A stretch of DNA of 37,614 bases from Coriobacteriales bacterium (GCA_031263105.1 JAISGJ010000144.1:1-37614); one strand, 5' to 3'. Shown: positions 7,865 through 16,322, counted from the stretch's first letter. Program-made: numbers and translations. The notes: generated from the letters alone by a model not told the origin.

Positions 7865-8308
7865 TCATACATCCTCCTCCGGCTCTGCGCCAGGCCTTCG
7901 CACCAAGGTTCTAAGCCGAGGCCAATGCAAGACCACGTGTATGATGCCGAGGGCCAGCATGGCCTTGGCGGTAAAGGCGTGAATCGGGTTCCACACCAGA
8001 TAGCCCGGGGCGTAAAGCCCGAGGGTCGCCAACACGCTGCCCGACATCAAAACGCCCGAGACCAGACATGCAGCGAGGTCGATGAAAAGAAGCACGCTCA
8101 CAAGAAAATCCCCGACCACGGTCGGCCTGCGCAAGGCCCAGGCCTGGCGAGCCAAGACGGGCAGGCGCATGGCCACATGAACGGCAAGTACCGCTGCGAA
8201 AGCGAGGCCGAGCCACTCGTGCAACACGAAGCCGGTGAGCGTTGGATTCAGGGCTGCGGCCAGTCCCGCGAAAAGGCATATGTCGAAGACAAGGATGCGC
8301 CTATCCAT
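7865..8308 (-). CDS. DUF4405-like b-type membrane protein (E subunit, operon II)
   Basis: A 147-residue protein with four hydrophobic segments. Histidines recur at helix positions: LHEW near residue 30, AVHVAM near 44, a central IHAF, and IIHVVLHW near 120. The second copy (15444-15917) keeps the same set (IHEW, IVHVAQH, PLHSLF, MVHVVVH), as expected for heme b ligands in DUF4405/cytochrome b561-like proteins. The start is the ATG at 8308 after GGAGGGAGAA; the longer upstream reading in this frame is the D gene out of frame. It overlaps the end of D by eight bases, indicating translational coupling. Heme binding is inferred, not seen. Confidence 0.75.
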   Translation of the reverse strand: MDRRILVFDICLFAGLAAALNPTLTGFVLHEWLGLAFAAVLAVHVAMRLPVLARQAWALRRPTVVGDFLVSVLLFIDLAACLVSGVLMSGSVLATLGLYAPGYLVWNPIHAFTAKAMLALGIIHVVLHWPRLRTLVRRPGAEPEEDV

Positions 8309-8672
8309 TTCTCCCTCCTCCCCGGAAAAGTGCGATGGCCCCCGCCGCCGCAACCGCAGGGACAAGGAGCCAGAGGGAAAGGGATGCATCTGAGGCGCTG
8401 CCGTAGTTGTTGCCGCGCAGCGCCTCCCAAGCATGGCATTCGATGCTGGCGCAACCTGCCTCGGGACAAGCCATCTCGTGAACCCCATCGGGTTCAGGGA
8501 CATCATCGAAGCCATGGCACGAGCCCGAGGCACATCCTGCCGCAGGGCACACGGAGCTTTCCACGATAGCTTGGGGCGCACCGACCCGACCCGACGATGC
8601 GGATACCGCACCGAAGACCACAAGCTCGCAAAGAACCAAGGAGACCAAGACCGAGGCCAAGCGCCTGGGCAT
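8301..8672 (-). CDS. Small membrane-anchored cytochrome c-like protein (D subunit, operon II)
   Basis: A 123-residue protein: signal peptide (MPRRLASVLVSLVLCELVVF), a periplasmic Cys-rich part, and a C-terminal membrane anchor (LSLWLLVPAVAAAGAIALF). The Cys-rich part has two similar units, CPAAGCASGSCH and CPEAGCASIECH. Each ends in C-x4-C-H, a spacing known for heme c attachment in some cytochromes c3, and each is preceded by a further C-P. The second copy of this gene (15922-16293) aligns throughout, including CHAW and the start of the anchor. It probably carries one or two hemes c and relays electrons between E or C and an outside partner; metal binding by the extra cysteines is the alternative. 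The ATG at 8672 follows a G-rich ribosome-binding site by about seven bases. Confidence 0.65.
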   Translation of the reverse strand: MPRRLASVLVSLVLCELVVFGAVSASSGRVGAPQAIVESSVCPAAGCASGSCHGFDDVPEPDGVHEMACPEAGCASIECHAWEALRGNNYGSASDASLSLWLLVPAVAAAGAIALFRGGGRNG

Positions 8673-8696
8673 AGCAAGACCCCCCTTTCGGACAAA

Positions 8697-8718
8697 GGCC
8701 CCGCAAGGATGCGGGGCC
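8697..8718 (-). terminator. Hairpin between nrfD-like C2 and the D gene
   Basis: A perfect nine-base stem, ggccccgca/tgcggggcc, with a four-base loop lies just after the C2 stop (8736) and before the D start. On the minus strand it is followed by TTTGTCC, a poor U tract. It is likely a partial terminator or mRNA-stabilising stem that sets the ratio of A-B-C to D-E transcript. Confidence 0.5.
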
Positions 8719-8735
8719 CCGCATGCAACCAAGGC

Positions 8736-9959
8736 CTAGTGGGACCTCTCGTTGGGCTTGAGGTCGATGAACTTGACGCCCAAGAGGAAGATGAGCACGC
8801 CCATGGCGATCATGCCCGCGAAGAGGCCCACTTCCATTACGGCGGGGGCGTACACCAGCCCGGAGTAGATGGCCGACATGGTGGTGTCGGCACCGCTGAC
8901 TCCTGTGGCAGTGTACTCGGTCACAATGCCCGCCATGCCGACGTTTGGGATCTGGAAGCCGCCAGCAATGAGCTGGAAGCGCTTGCAAAAGATGGCGACC
9001 ATGCCCAAGACGCCCGCAACTGTCATGAGGGGCACGGAACGCAGCTTGGGCACAAAGCAGACGGCGGCGGCTATGGCGCAGCAAATCGTCTGGCTCCAGA
9101 AGAAGGGCGCCAGCACACCGGAGATGAGCATGGCCACCACCTCGGCACCCTCGCCGCCGGCCCATCCGGAGGTCAGCAAGTCACAACCGAAGAAGTACAG
9201 GTCCACAATGCAGAAGGCGCCCAGCCATTTGGCCATCTTGTCCAGATTGGCCTTGTCCATATCCAAGTAGCCGACCTTGCGCAGAGCGACACAGACCACC
9301 AACACCAATGCGGTGCCGGAGACCAAGGCGGAGCACACGAACCAGGGACCCATGAGGGCCGTGTTCCACAGCTCGTGGGAAGGCTGCACGCCAATGATCC
9401 AAGCGGTGACGGTGTGTACCATGACGGCAATCACCAGGCACACGACGCTGAAGACGCGCAAAGTGCCATCTGACAGTTTGCCGACCTCGTTGCGCAGCGT
9501 GAGCGCCAGGTAGACGACGGACAGGATAAGGTAGGTGGTGATCACCAGCACGTCCCACATGAGCGGGCTCATAAGGTTGGATGAGATGAAAAGCTCCCAG
9601 ATGCGGAGCGGATTGCCCAGGTCCACGACGATAAGGCCCACCGCGCAGCAGGTGGCAGCAATGGAGGTCCAGATGGCGATCTTTGAGATGCCGCCGAAGC
9701 CCTCCATGCCGAGCACACGGGGCACGGAGCTGACAATCAAGCCGCCGGCGGAAAGACCTACGAACCACATGAAGCCCATGATGTAGAGACCCCAGTTGTC
9801 CAGGTTGCGCATGTTCGTCTGGACAAGGCCGCCGGAAAGCTGCACGACCCACAAAGCGATCGCGGCGACTGTGACCACGGCGGCCGCAACGATGCCGACG
9901 TTCAGGCCCTTCCCGCCCTGCTTGGGGGCGGTGCCAGCAGTAGAGGCATTTTCAGCCAT
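8736..9959 (-). CDS. NrfD/PsrC-family membrane subunit (C2)
   Basis: A 407-residue, approximately ten-helix membrane protein, paralogous to C1 and C3 throughout: LDNWGLYIMGFMWFVGLSAGGLI near residues 50-72, VVDLGNPLRIWELF near 120, VTAWIIGVQPSHELW near 175, and a C-terminal helix ending FLLGVKFIDLKPNE. Its role is quinone exchange for the molybdoenzyme of operon II. It starts at an ATG 15 bases after the B2 stop, with a GGAGGAG site. Its last 35 residues match the second half of the chimeric remnant at 6031-6255 closely, so that remnant derives from an operon of this subtype. Confidence 0.9.
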   Translation of the reverse strand: MAENASTAGTAPKQGGKGLNVGIVAAAVVTVAAIALWVVQLSGGLVQTNMRNLDNWGLYIMGFMWFVGLSAGGLIVSSVPRVLGMEGFGGISKIAIWTSIAATCCAVGLIVVDLGNPLRIWELFISSNLMSPLMWDVLVITTYLILSVVYLALTLRNEVGKLSDGTLRVFSVVCLVIAVMVHTVTAWIIGVQPSHELWNTALMGPWFVCSALVSGTALVLVVCVALRKVGYLDMDKANLDKMAKWLGAFCIVDLYFFGCDLLTSGWAGGEGAEVVAMLISGVLAPFFWSQTICCAIAAAVCFVPKLRSVPLMTVAGVLGMVAIFCKRFQLIAGGFQIPNVGMAGIVTEYTATGVSGADTTMSAIYSGLVYAPAVMEVGLFAGMIAMGVLIFLLGVKFIDLKPNERSH

Positions 9960-9974
9960 TGTTCTCCTCCCTCT

Positions 9975-10604
9975 TTATACCAGGTAGTACACGGACGGTT
10001 CGGTGCCCTTCTCGGGCTGGAGCTGAATCCACGCATTGTTGACAAGCAGCTGCGACACCTCGGAATCGGGATCGTTGAGGTCACCCCAATGACGCGCACG
10101 GCCAGGGCAGTCGGCAACGCAGGCCGGCTGCTCGCCACGGGCAGTGCGATGCCAGCACATGGTGCATTTCTCAACTACATGCTTCTGGTGTGCAGGGACG
10201 TCCTTGTCTCCCACAGCGAAATCCACCGAGTACTTCGGCTCTTCCCAGTTGAAGGAGCGCACACCCGTGTAGGGGCAGGCGGCGAGGCACATGCGACAAC
10301 CCAGGCATCGATCATAGTCTTGGCGGACAACGCCTGTCTCCGCATCCTTGTAGGTGGCACCAACAGGACAGGCTTTCACGCAGGCCGGATTGTCGCAATG
10401 TTGGCAGGCTACCTGGAAATAGCTCATTTTCAAACGGGGGTATTCGCCGGAAGGCGTGTCCATGTGCAGACCGCCTTCGGTCAGAATCCTGTTCCACCAA
10501 ATACCGTTGGGAAGGTTGTTCTCCACCTTGCAGCGTGTTGCGCAGAACTGGCAGCCGATGCAGTCCTTTGAAGAGAGCACAAAACCATATCGCTTCTCTG
10601 CCAT
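9975..10604 (-). CDS. Four-cluster ferredoxin subunit (B2, DmsB-like)
   Basis: A 209-residue protein with four [4Fe-4S] cysteine sets: CIGCQFCATRC, CQHCDNPACVKACPVG, CLGCRMCLAACPYTG, and CTMCWHRTARGEQPACVADC. It links A2 to C2. The ATG at 10604 overlaps the A2 stop by one base (TGATG), so translation is coupled. A longer in-frame reading upstream lies wholly inside A2 and is not used. The segment NWEEPKYSVDFAVGDKDVPAHQK is the closest match in the window to the chimeric remnant. Confidence 0.9.
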   Translation of the reverse strand: MAEKRYGFVLSSKDCIGCQFCATRCKVENNLPNGIWWNRILTEGGLHMDTPSGEYPRLKMSYFQVACQHCDNPACVKACPVGATYKDAETGVVRQDYDRCLGCRMCLAACPYTGVRSFNWEEPKYSVDFAVGDKDVPAHQKHVVEKCTMCWHRTARGEQPACVADCPGRARHWGDLNDPDSEVSQLLVNNAWIQLQPEKGTEPSVYYLV

Positions 10605-13081
10605 CACTCCTCCTCCCATTTCTCGATCTTCACGCGGATATCCGCGAAATTGGCATTGAGCAATTGAGGGTTGTACTCCAGCATGTGCAGGCCATGAAAG
10701 CGACCGCTTTTCAGGAAGAACTCCTGGAAGCCTTGGGGAAAAATCAACGTGCCGCGACGGATGGCGTCGGAGCAATGCACGCGGGCGACCGCGAAGTCGC
10801 GATCATTGGACACCTTCATGTAGCCCATGTCCTCCAAACCGTACTCCTGCGCATCAGCAGGATTGATGTCGATAAACGGATCGGAGCCATCGAACTCTCG
10901 CAGCCACTCCGCATCATAATACTGAGAATGGAGCAGGTACCGATAGCGGGTTTGCAAAAGCACGAACGGGAACTTCTCAGCCAACGCATTGTCGGGGCCC
11001 ACCTCTTTTGCTGGCTCATAGCAAGGCAGGCAGCTGGTTTCAAATTCATCTTCGGCAATAGGACTGCCCAACCAGTCGAGAGGGTTCTCGCAGTAGAACT
11101 CGAACCGCTTGGTTCCCGTACCGATGTTGCCTGCCTCGAAGCTCTGCGGGTGGAAGCCATCGGGAGTATGACGGAAGATGTGCTCCTTGCGGTACTCCTC
11201 CAGCGTCGGTGTGTCCGGATACGTGGTCAATATCTCCATCTGCTCTTCAAAGGAGGGGAACCAATCCTCGTAGCCCATGGCGCGGGCAACCATGGATCGG
11301 ATGTCTTGGTCGGGCAGCGACTCAAACTGAGGCTCGATTGCCTTTTCGCAATACATGGCGTATGGCATCGACGGAGGACCCGTATGCACGTCTTCGGTTT
11401 CAAACCAATGGCACGCAGGCAGCAGATAGTCGGCCATCTTGGTGGCGGTATCTGTCCAAGTACGGTTGACATGCACGATCATCTCGAGATGCGGGGCCAC
11501 CTCATCCCAACCGTTGGCACCCAAGAAGCTGCTGTAGGTATTGTTGGCGCACCAAAGTGTTCTCGGCGGAACAAAGGTGCGGCCACGCTTGGTGATGGTG
11601 CCCTCCCTGAGCAACTCGGGCAGCTCCATGACAGACAATGACTTGACGCCCAGGTTCTTCATCTCCGGGAACATGAACAGGGCATTGGCGTTGGACTTAT
11701 AGCCGGTATCGCCAGCGGAGATGATGTTTCCGATAGTGCCTTTCTTGCCGATCTGGCCAGTCAACGCAATAAGGGTCGCAAAGGCGTGGCCGGTGTTCGC
11801 GCCATTCCAATAGGCATTCGTGCCGTAAGAGGTGAAGGCGGCAACCGTGCCTCCGTTGACGAAGGCTTCAGCCAGCTTCACCGCGTCATCTTCAGAAATT
11901 CCGGTGAGGCCTTCGACCATGTCCGAGGTGTACTCATCGGCGCGCCTGCTCAACAGGTCAAGCGCAGTTTCCACTTGGGTGCCATTCGCCTTGTAGGTAC
12001 CATGGAGTGCGGGGGCGGTGGTTTCATTCATTCCAACGAATGTCCTGGTGGCTGTATCGTATACAACCGGATCATCGGTTGCCCCCTCAGCCTCCTCGGC
12101 CTCCCCAGCTTTCCCAGCGAGCGTGATGCCCAGATCGCTCAAGCGGAGGTACTTGCCGTTGTCTTTGCGGACAAGGACGGGGGCAACGGTGGCTTTGCCC
12201 ATCCAGTCATCATCCAACATATCGTTGTCCAGCAAATGGCGAATCATCCCCATGAAGAGCGCCGCATCCGTTGAAGGGTTGATGGGAATCCACCAATCGG
12301 CTTTTGAGGCAATGATCGTGTACTCGGGATCGATAACAATCAGCTTGGCCCCATGCTCACACGCCTTCACAATATGGGTCCAAGTGTCCCAATTGGAAAT
12401 CGTCAAGTTCGAACCGAAAATAACGATGGTGTCGGCATACTGAACCTCACCGTTTTCTGTGCACTGAGAGAACCATCCACCCGGGCCATACACGCGTTTG
12501 ATGCCAACGGAATTGCCGCTGTCGCATGCAATGTCCAAAGATGTCATGCCCAGCGCGTTTTTGAAACGACCCATGCCGTAAGCACCGGACATAAGTGAAA
12601 TGCTGCCGCTTCCTATGACGTAATTGGCTTCTTCGCCATCTTCCTCGGCGACCTGCTTCAGCTTGGCGGTTATCTCCTCCACAGCCTGCTCCCACGAGAT
12701 ACGCTCCCATTTCGTATCGTCGCCGCGATACCGGGGGTCACGTTTCATCGGATACTGGAGGCGTTTCGGCGAGTAAATGACCTGCGCGTGCGAGAGACCG
12801 CGCAGGCAGCACCTGGTGTAACGTTCCTCGGGCATCTCAGCGGGCCACGTCTGAACAACTTTTCCGTCACGCACCTTGACGTTGAGATAGCAACCGGTGT
12901 TGCAGCCATTGCGGCACGCATGCTGAAAGATCCTCTCTTCCGACTGCACGGAAGACTCCCCTGATGCCAGAGCAGCCAGCATCGTGTTGCCGACAACGAC
13001 CGCAGCACCTGCACACACTCCTGCTGTTCTCAGGAAGCTCCTTCGAGTGAGCCCTGATGGCGGCACTTTCGTCTCACCCAT
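10604..13081 (-). CDS. DMSO reductase-family molybdopterin oxidoreductase, catalytic subunit (A2)
   Basis: An 825-residue exported molybdoenzyme. Twin-arginine signal LTRRSFLRT near residue 10, then [4Fe-4S] ligands in CRNGCNTGC (C-x3-C-x3-C) and a fourth Cys in CCLRG. The Mo-ligand position aligns with Ser188 (ACDSGNSVG), as in canonical DMSO reductases and unlike A1 and A3. The MGD-binding features include IVIFGSNL, IDPEYT and the C-terminal DAQEYGLEDMGYMKVSNDRGF-like region. A segment VAPVLVRKDNGKYLRLSDLG is shared in form with A1 and A3 and marks them as one Coriobacteria-type clade (inference). The start at 13081 has GAGGAGG upstream. First gene of A2-B2-C2-D-E; divergent from a LysR regulator. 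Confidence 0.9.
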   Translation of the reverse strand: MGETKVPPSGLTRRSFLRTAGVCAGAAVVVGNTMLAALASGESSVQSEERIFQHACRNGCNTGCYLNVKVRDGKVVQTWPAEMPEERYTRCCLRGLSHAQVIYSPKRLQYPMKRDPRYRGDDTKWERISWEQAVEEITAKLKQVAEEDGEEANYVIGSGSISLMSGAYGMGRFKNALGMTSLDIACDSGNSVGIKRVYGPGGWFSQCTENGEVQYADTIVIFGSNLTISNWDTWTHIVKACEHGAKLIVIDPEYTIIASKADWWIPINPSTDAALFMGMIRHLLDNDMLDDDWMGKATVAPVLVRKDNGKYLRLSDLGITLAGKAGEAEEAEGATDDPVVYDTATRTFVGMNETTAPALHGTYKANGTQVETALDLLSRRADEYTSDMVEGLTGISEDDAVKLAEAFVNGGTVAAFTSYGTNAYWNGANTGHAFATLIALTGQIGKKGTIGNIISAGDTGYKSNANALFMFPEMKNLGVKSLSVMELPELLREGTITKRGRTFVPPRTLWCANNTYSSFLGANGWDEVAPHLEMIVHVNRTWTDTATKMADYLLPACHWFETEDVHTGPPSMPYAMYCEKAIEPQFESLPDQDIRSMVARAMGYEDWFPSFEEQMEILTTYPDTPTLEEYRKEHIFRHTPDGFHPQSFEAGNIGTGTKRFEFYCENPLDWLGSPIAEDEFETSCLPCYEPAKEVGPDNALAEKFPFVLLQTRYRYLLHSQYYDAEWLREFDGSDPFIDINPADAQEYGLEDMGYMKVSNDRDFAVARVHCSDAIRRGTLIFPQGFQEFFLKSGRFHGLHMLEYNPQLLNANFADIRVKIEKWEEE

Positions 13082-13321
13082 TTCAATTCCTCCTCTCTTT
13101 GCATTCATGCACCTTCTTGATGCATCCTCAGCCCACATTCTATGGTGCGGAAGGCGAGGGCGGAATCAAGGTAATTGCTGCCTCTCTCAAACAAGACGTT
13201 TCGATTCAAGGGAAAGAAGAGGGTCTTTTTGCAGTTGAGCGAGCTCGCAAGGCTCTCACAATCGCTTCTCGTCGAGCGACGGAAAACGCCTTCTTTGATT
13301 AACCCAAACAGGTTGTTTCCC

Positions 13322-13327
13322 TATAAT
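13322..13327 (+). promoter_or_regulatory. -10 box of the LysR gene in the A2/LysR divergent region
   Basis: TATAAT lies 116 bases before the LysR ATG. No strong -35 occurs at normal spacing (TTAACC at 17 bases is the nearest candidate). The 362-base gap between A2 and LysR must hold both promoters. On the minus strand TAGAAT, about 55 bases before A2, is a weak -10 candidate. No repeat element is inserted here. Confidence 0.4.
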
Positions 13328-13443
13328 TGGGCAGAAGGGCGAAGTGCGGGGCTGCGCAGTCGCCTACAATCATAGATGGCTGCACGGGTCAAAGGCTCTC
13401 GGTCGACCGTCGGTTTTCACCAACTGCTCGTGGGAGGTTGGAT

Positions 13444-14376
13444 ATGAATCTGGAACACTTGCGTTATTTTTTGGCATTGGAGGAACACGGTTCCATCTCA
13501 TCTGCGGCACAGCACCTCTTCATAACCAATCAGGGATTAGGCAGGGCGCTCAAGGCTATGGAGACCGAATTGGGCGCACCGCTTGTTGAACGGGATCGCA
13601 GGGGCGTCTACCTGACCCGATACGGCAAGACCTTCCTTGTCGCCGCCAAGGAAATCCTGGGAACCTACGATGAGGCCCTCCGACGCATAAACAATGGCGA
13701 CCCGGACACAAGGGATGAGAAACCCCTGTTCCTTATCACGGGCTACATTATGGAGTCGTCGACCGTTTCATTCGCCAACAACGGCATACTTCAACGCGTC
13801 TGCATTGAGGAATGCTCCATGCGGGACATCTACGAAAAGCTCCGTAAGGGCGATGGCAATGTCTTGGGATCGTGTGCACTCACGAACGATGAGTACGATT
13901 TCGTCAGCGCACGTGGTGAATTCATTTTCGAAGAGACAAGGAAATCCTGCCTCGGAATTCTCTTGAAAAAGGATGCGAGGGTGCCTAAAGAGCTCGCATT
14001 GTCCGACATGCTCGTCGAAAACGCTACCGTAGCATACACCAATCGATTCCTCGACAACGTGTACAGCACGGCTGTGCCTGGTTTCTCGTCGATGAACTTG
14101 CTTTTCAAAACAAGCAGCAGCAGAACCGTTGTCGATTGCGTACTGCGGAAAAACTGCATCGGTATTATCGATTCGTTTTCTTTTCTTACCCACTCCATGT
14201 ACATTCCCGCAACAATGGAAAAGTGCGTGTTTGTCCCGTTTGAGTACGATTCATCGAGCTTTCACGTCGGCCAACTCTATTATGCAAAGGCAGACCTTTC
14301 TCCGCAGCTGGAGAAATTGATGCAGGACACCATACGGGCCTACGACGACTTTAAGCTGCAGCAAGATATATCCTAG
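13444..14376 (+). CDS. LysR-family transcriptional regulator
   Basis: A 310-residue regulator. The N-terminal helix-turn-helix is typical: MNLEHLRYFLALEEHGSIS, SAAQHLFITNQGLGRALKAM, then ELGAPLVERDRRGVYLTRYG. The C-terminal ligand-binding domain (about 95-310) is divergent, with several cysteines (VCIEECSM, DCVLRKNC), and the ligand is unknown. GGGAGG lies seven bases before the ATG. It faces away from the A2 operon across 362 bases, the classic arrangement for a LysR protein controlling a divergent operon, here probably in response to the substrate of A2. Its stop overlaps the deoC stop by three bases. Confidence 0.85.
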   Translation: MNLEHLRYFLALEEHGSISSAAQHLFITNQGLGRALKAMETELGAPLVERDRRGVYLTRYGKTFLVAAKEILGTYDEALRRINNGDPDTRDEKPLFLITGYIMESSTVSFANNGILQRVCIEECSMRDIYEKLRKGDGNVLGSCALTNDEYDFVSARGEFIFEETRKSCLGILLKKDARVPKELALSDMLVENATVAYTNRFLDNVYSTAVPGFSSMNLLFKTSSSRTVVDCVLRKNCIGIIDSFSFLTHSMYIPATMEKCVFVPFEYDSSSFHVGQLYYAKADLSPQLEKLMQDTIRAYDDFKLQQDIS

Positions 14377-15155
14377 ACGTCGCGCACGATGGCAACGCCG
14401 TTGCTCGTGCCGATGCGGGTGGCGCCGGCCTCCACCATGCGGAGGGCATCCGTGGCCGTCCGGATGCCGCCGGAGGCCTTGACGCCCGCACGCTCCCCGA
14501 CGACTTGGCGCATGAGCCGCACGTCGGCGACGGTCGCACCTCCCCCCAGGAAGCCCGTGCTCGTCTTCACGAACGCCGCCCCGGCGTGAACTGCCGCCTC
14601 GCAGGCCGCGCGCTTCTCGGCATCGTCGAGCAGGCAGCACTCGATGATGGCCTTCACGAGGACGCCCGGGCGGGCGGGCGTGGGGGCCCCGCTCGTGACA
14701 GCCCCGCCTGCGACCACACGGGCGGGCGTGGGGGCCTCCGCCCCGCCTGCGCCCGCCTCGCCCACAGGCGCCCCGCCCACTTCCGCCCAAGCCTCTGCGG
14801 CTACCCGGACGACGGCGGCGACGTCCCGCGAGACCTCGTCCCACTCCCCCGCCTTCGCCGCGCCGAGGCTTATGACCATGTCGAGCTCGCGGGCACCGTC
14901 GAGAACGGCGCAGCGTGCCTCGGCCTCCTTCGCGCACGTGCCCATGGCCCCCAAAGGGAAGCCGATGACCGAGCACACCGCGACGGGGCCAGCACCCAGC
15001 GCATCGGCCACCAAGCGGACGAAGCGCGAGTTCACGCAGACCGAGGCGAAGCCGTGCTCAAGGGCCTCAGCGCACAGGCGCTCGACCTGCGCCGACGTGG
15101 CCTCGGCCTTGAGCAGGGTGTGGTCGATGTACGATGCAAGCGGCGGATGCGCCAT
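14373..15155 (-). CDS. deoC: Deoxyribose-phosphate aldolase with an Ala/Pro-rich insertion
   Basis: Cleaves 2-deoxyribose 5-phosphate to glyceraldehyde 3-phosphate and acetaldehyde in deoxynucleoside breakdown. Family landmarks: SYIDHTLLKAEAT (8-20), LDMVISLGA with Asp92, the Schiff-base lysine Lys197 in FVKTSTGF, and Lys226 in KASGGIRT. At 260 residues it is about 40 longer than usual. The excess is a low-complexity stretch at about 121-164 with two APTPAR units, between AVVRVAA and VLVKAIIE, where other DeoC proteins have a short loop. That loop is on the surface, so activity may survive. The ATG at 15155 is preferred over 15191 because the longer form lacks family homology. Its 3' end is duplicated at 5884-6012. 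Confidence 0.9.
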   Translation of the reverse strand: MAHPPLASYIDHTLLKAEATSAQVERLCAEALEHGFASVCVNSRFVRLVADALGAGPVAVCSVIGFPLGAMGTCAKEAEARCAVLDGARELDMVISLGAAKAGEWDEVSRDVAAVVRVAAEAWAEVGGAPVGEAGAGGAEAPTPARVVAGGAVTSGAPTPARPGVLVKAIIECCLLDDAEKRAACEAAVHAGAAFVKTSTGFLGGGATVADVRLMRQVVGERAGVKASGGIRTATDALRMVEAGATRIGTSNGVAIVRDV

Positions 15156-15274
15156 CGGTCTTGTCCTCTCTCCAAAAGGTTCCTTTATCATACCTCAGAT
15201 CTCTTGATCTTGTTTAGATATTCAGAGATGCCCCAATGCCCCAATGCCCGCCCCAGTGCCGTTACTGTGTTCAC

Positions 15275-15431
15275 ACCCCCACTGTCATTCCGAACCCCCA
15301 CTGTCATTCCGAGCCTGTCGAGGAATCTTTGGTCGCGAAGCGACCAACGGCAGGCCGGGGGGCCCTTCGACCTGCGGTCGACCGCTTGCGCGGTCGAGGA
15401 TCCCTCGGCAGGCTCGGGATGACAGTGGGGG
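15275..15431. repeat. Palindromic cloverleaf repeat, copy 2
   Basis: The outer arm CACTGTCATTCCGA is present twice in tandem on the left, 20 bases apart. The right arm is ctcgggatgacagtg, with one change. The first inner hairpin is ttggtcgc-gaa-gcgaccaa, replacing ttggacac-gca-gtgtccaa of copy 4 with paired changes on both sides. The third hairpin is tcgaccgc-ttgc-gcggtcga. The element fills the gap between deoC and the operon III E gene. Confidence 0.9.
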
Positions 15432-15443
15432 TATGTAACCTCT

Positions 15444-15917
15444 TTACTTTTTTTCGGATGAGTCGTCGCTGGCGCCCTTGCCCTGTCTCAGAGACCTGAA
15501 AAACGCCCAGAGCCATTTGGCGTGCACCACGACGTGCACCATCAACAGGGCGAGCAGCACCTTGGCGAAAAGCGAATGCAGCGGATTCCAGAAGAAGTAT
15601 CCCTGTGCCACCAGCCCAAGCGCGGGAAGGATGTGCCGCGAGATCATGATTCCCGAGACGGTGACCACCATGAGCACCACCACGGTCACGACGTCCAAGA
15701 CGAGGTTTCCGGTAGTGGCCAGCGATGGGTTGCGCCGTGTCCTCTTAAAGGCGTCGATGACCCAGTCGTAGTGCTGGGCCACATGAACGATGAGCACAAC
15801 GAGGATCCCGAGGCTTGCCCACTCGTGAATCGCCAGCCCGGTAAGAGCCGGGTTGGCAGCGACGAGGTAGACGACTGCGGCGATGACATCGACCGCGAAC
15901 GACTGCGAGAGCTTCAT
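15444..15917 (-). CDS. DUF4405-like b-type membrane protein (E subunit, operon III)
   Basis: A 157-residue protein with four hydrophobic segments and a charged C-terminal tail (GKGASDDSSEKK). Histidine positions match the operon II copy: LAIHEW near 30, LIVHVAQHYDW near 45, NPLHSLFAK near 120 and LMVHVVVHAKW near 133. It probably binds heme b and exchanges electrons with quinone or with D. It follows D with a four-base gap. Overall identity to the other E is moderate, so the two pairs diverged long ago and are not a recent duplication. Confidence 0.75.
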   Translation of the reverse strand: MKLSQSFAVDVIAAVVYLVAANPALTGLAIHEWASLGILVVLIVHVAQHYDWVIDAFKRTRRNPSLATTGNLVLDVVTVVVLMVVTVSGIMISRHILPALGLVAQGYFFWNPLHSLFAKVLLALLMVHVVVHAKWLWAFFRSLRQGKGASDDSSEKK

Positions 15918-15921
15918 GCGC

Positions 15922-16293
15922 CTACCTGATCTTCCGGACGAGGAGAACGAGTCCGACGGTGAAAAGCACCGGTGCCAGGATCCAGAGGTTCATGCTGGAG
16001 TCGCTGGGCCTGCGGTAGTGGGCGGTGAGCCTGTCCCAGGCGTGGCACGTGGCGTCCGCGCAGCCTTCGACCTTGGGGCAGAGCATCACGAAGCCGCCGT
16101 CAGGAACAGGTGCTGCTGCTGCCGCGTGACAGCCGCCGTCAGGCTGGGTGCAGCCGGCAACAGGGCAGGGAGTGTCAGGCGTGATCCGCTCGGGAAGCGA
16201 TGCGCCCTCAGGGGCCGTTGCCGTCAGCGCGGGATACACGCTGGCGGCAACGAGCACAAAGAAAAGACAGGTAACGGCGAGGCGCTTGAGCAT
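15922..16293 (-). CDS. Small membrane-anchored cytochrome c-like protein (D subunit, operon III)
   Basis: A 123-residue protein with a signal peptide (LKRLAVTCLFFVLVAASVYPALT), a Cys/His-rich periplasmic part and a C-terminal anchor (LWILAPVLFTVGLVLL). The two units are CPVAGCTQPDGGCH, with six residues between the last two cysteines, and CPKVEGCADATCHAW, a C-x4-C-H. The first unit is therefore altered relative to the operon II copy, so only one canonical-like heme site may remain. The block CHAWDRL through SDSSMNLWILAP aligns with CHAWEAL through SDASLSLWLLVP of the paralogue. No strong ribosome-binding site is seen. It lies just after the palindromic insertion that ends C3. Confidence 0.65.
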   Translation of the reverse strand: MLKRLAVTCLFFVLVAASVYPALTATAPEGASLPERITPDTPCPVAGCTQPDGGCHAAAAAPVPDGGFVMLCPKVEGCADATCHAWDRLTAHYRRPSDSSMNLWILAPVLFTVGLVLLVRKIR

Positions 16294-16322
16294 TGCTCAG
16301 TCGGCGTCTGCGGCTGCAGGCA

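Noticed and set aside
14373-15155. deoC as a pseudogene because of its low-complexity insertion
   Set aside because: The frame is intact and both active-site lysines and the aspartate are present; the insertion is in a surface loop.
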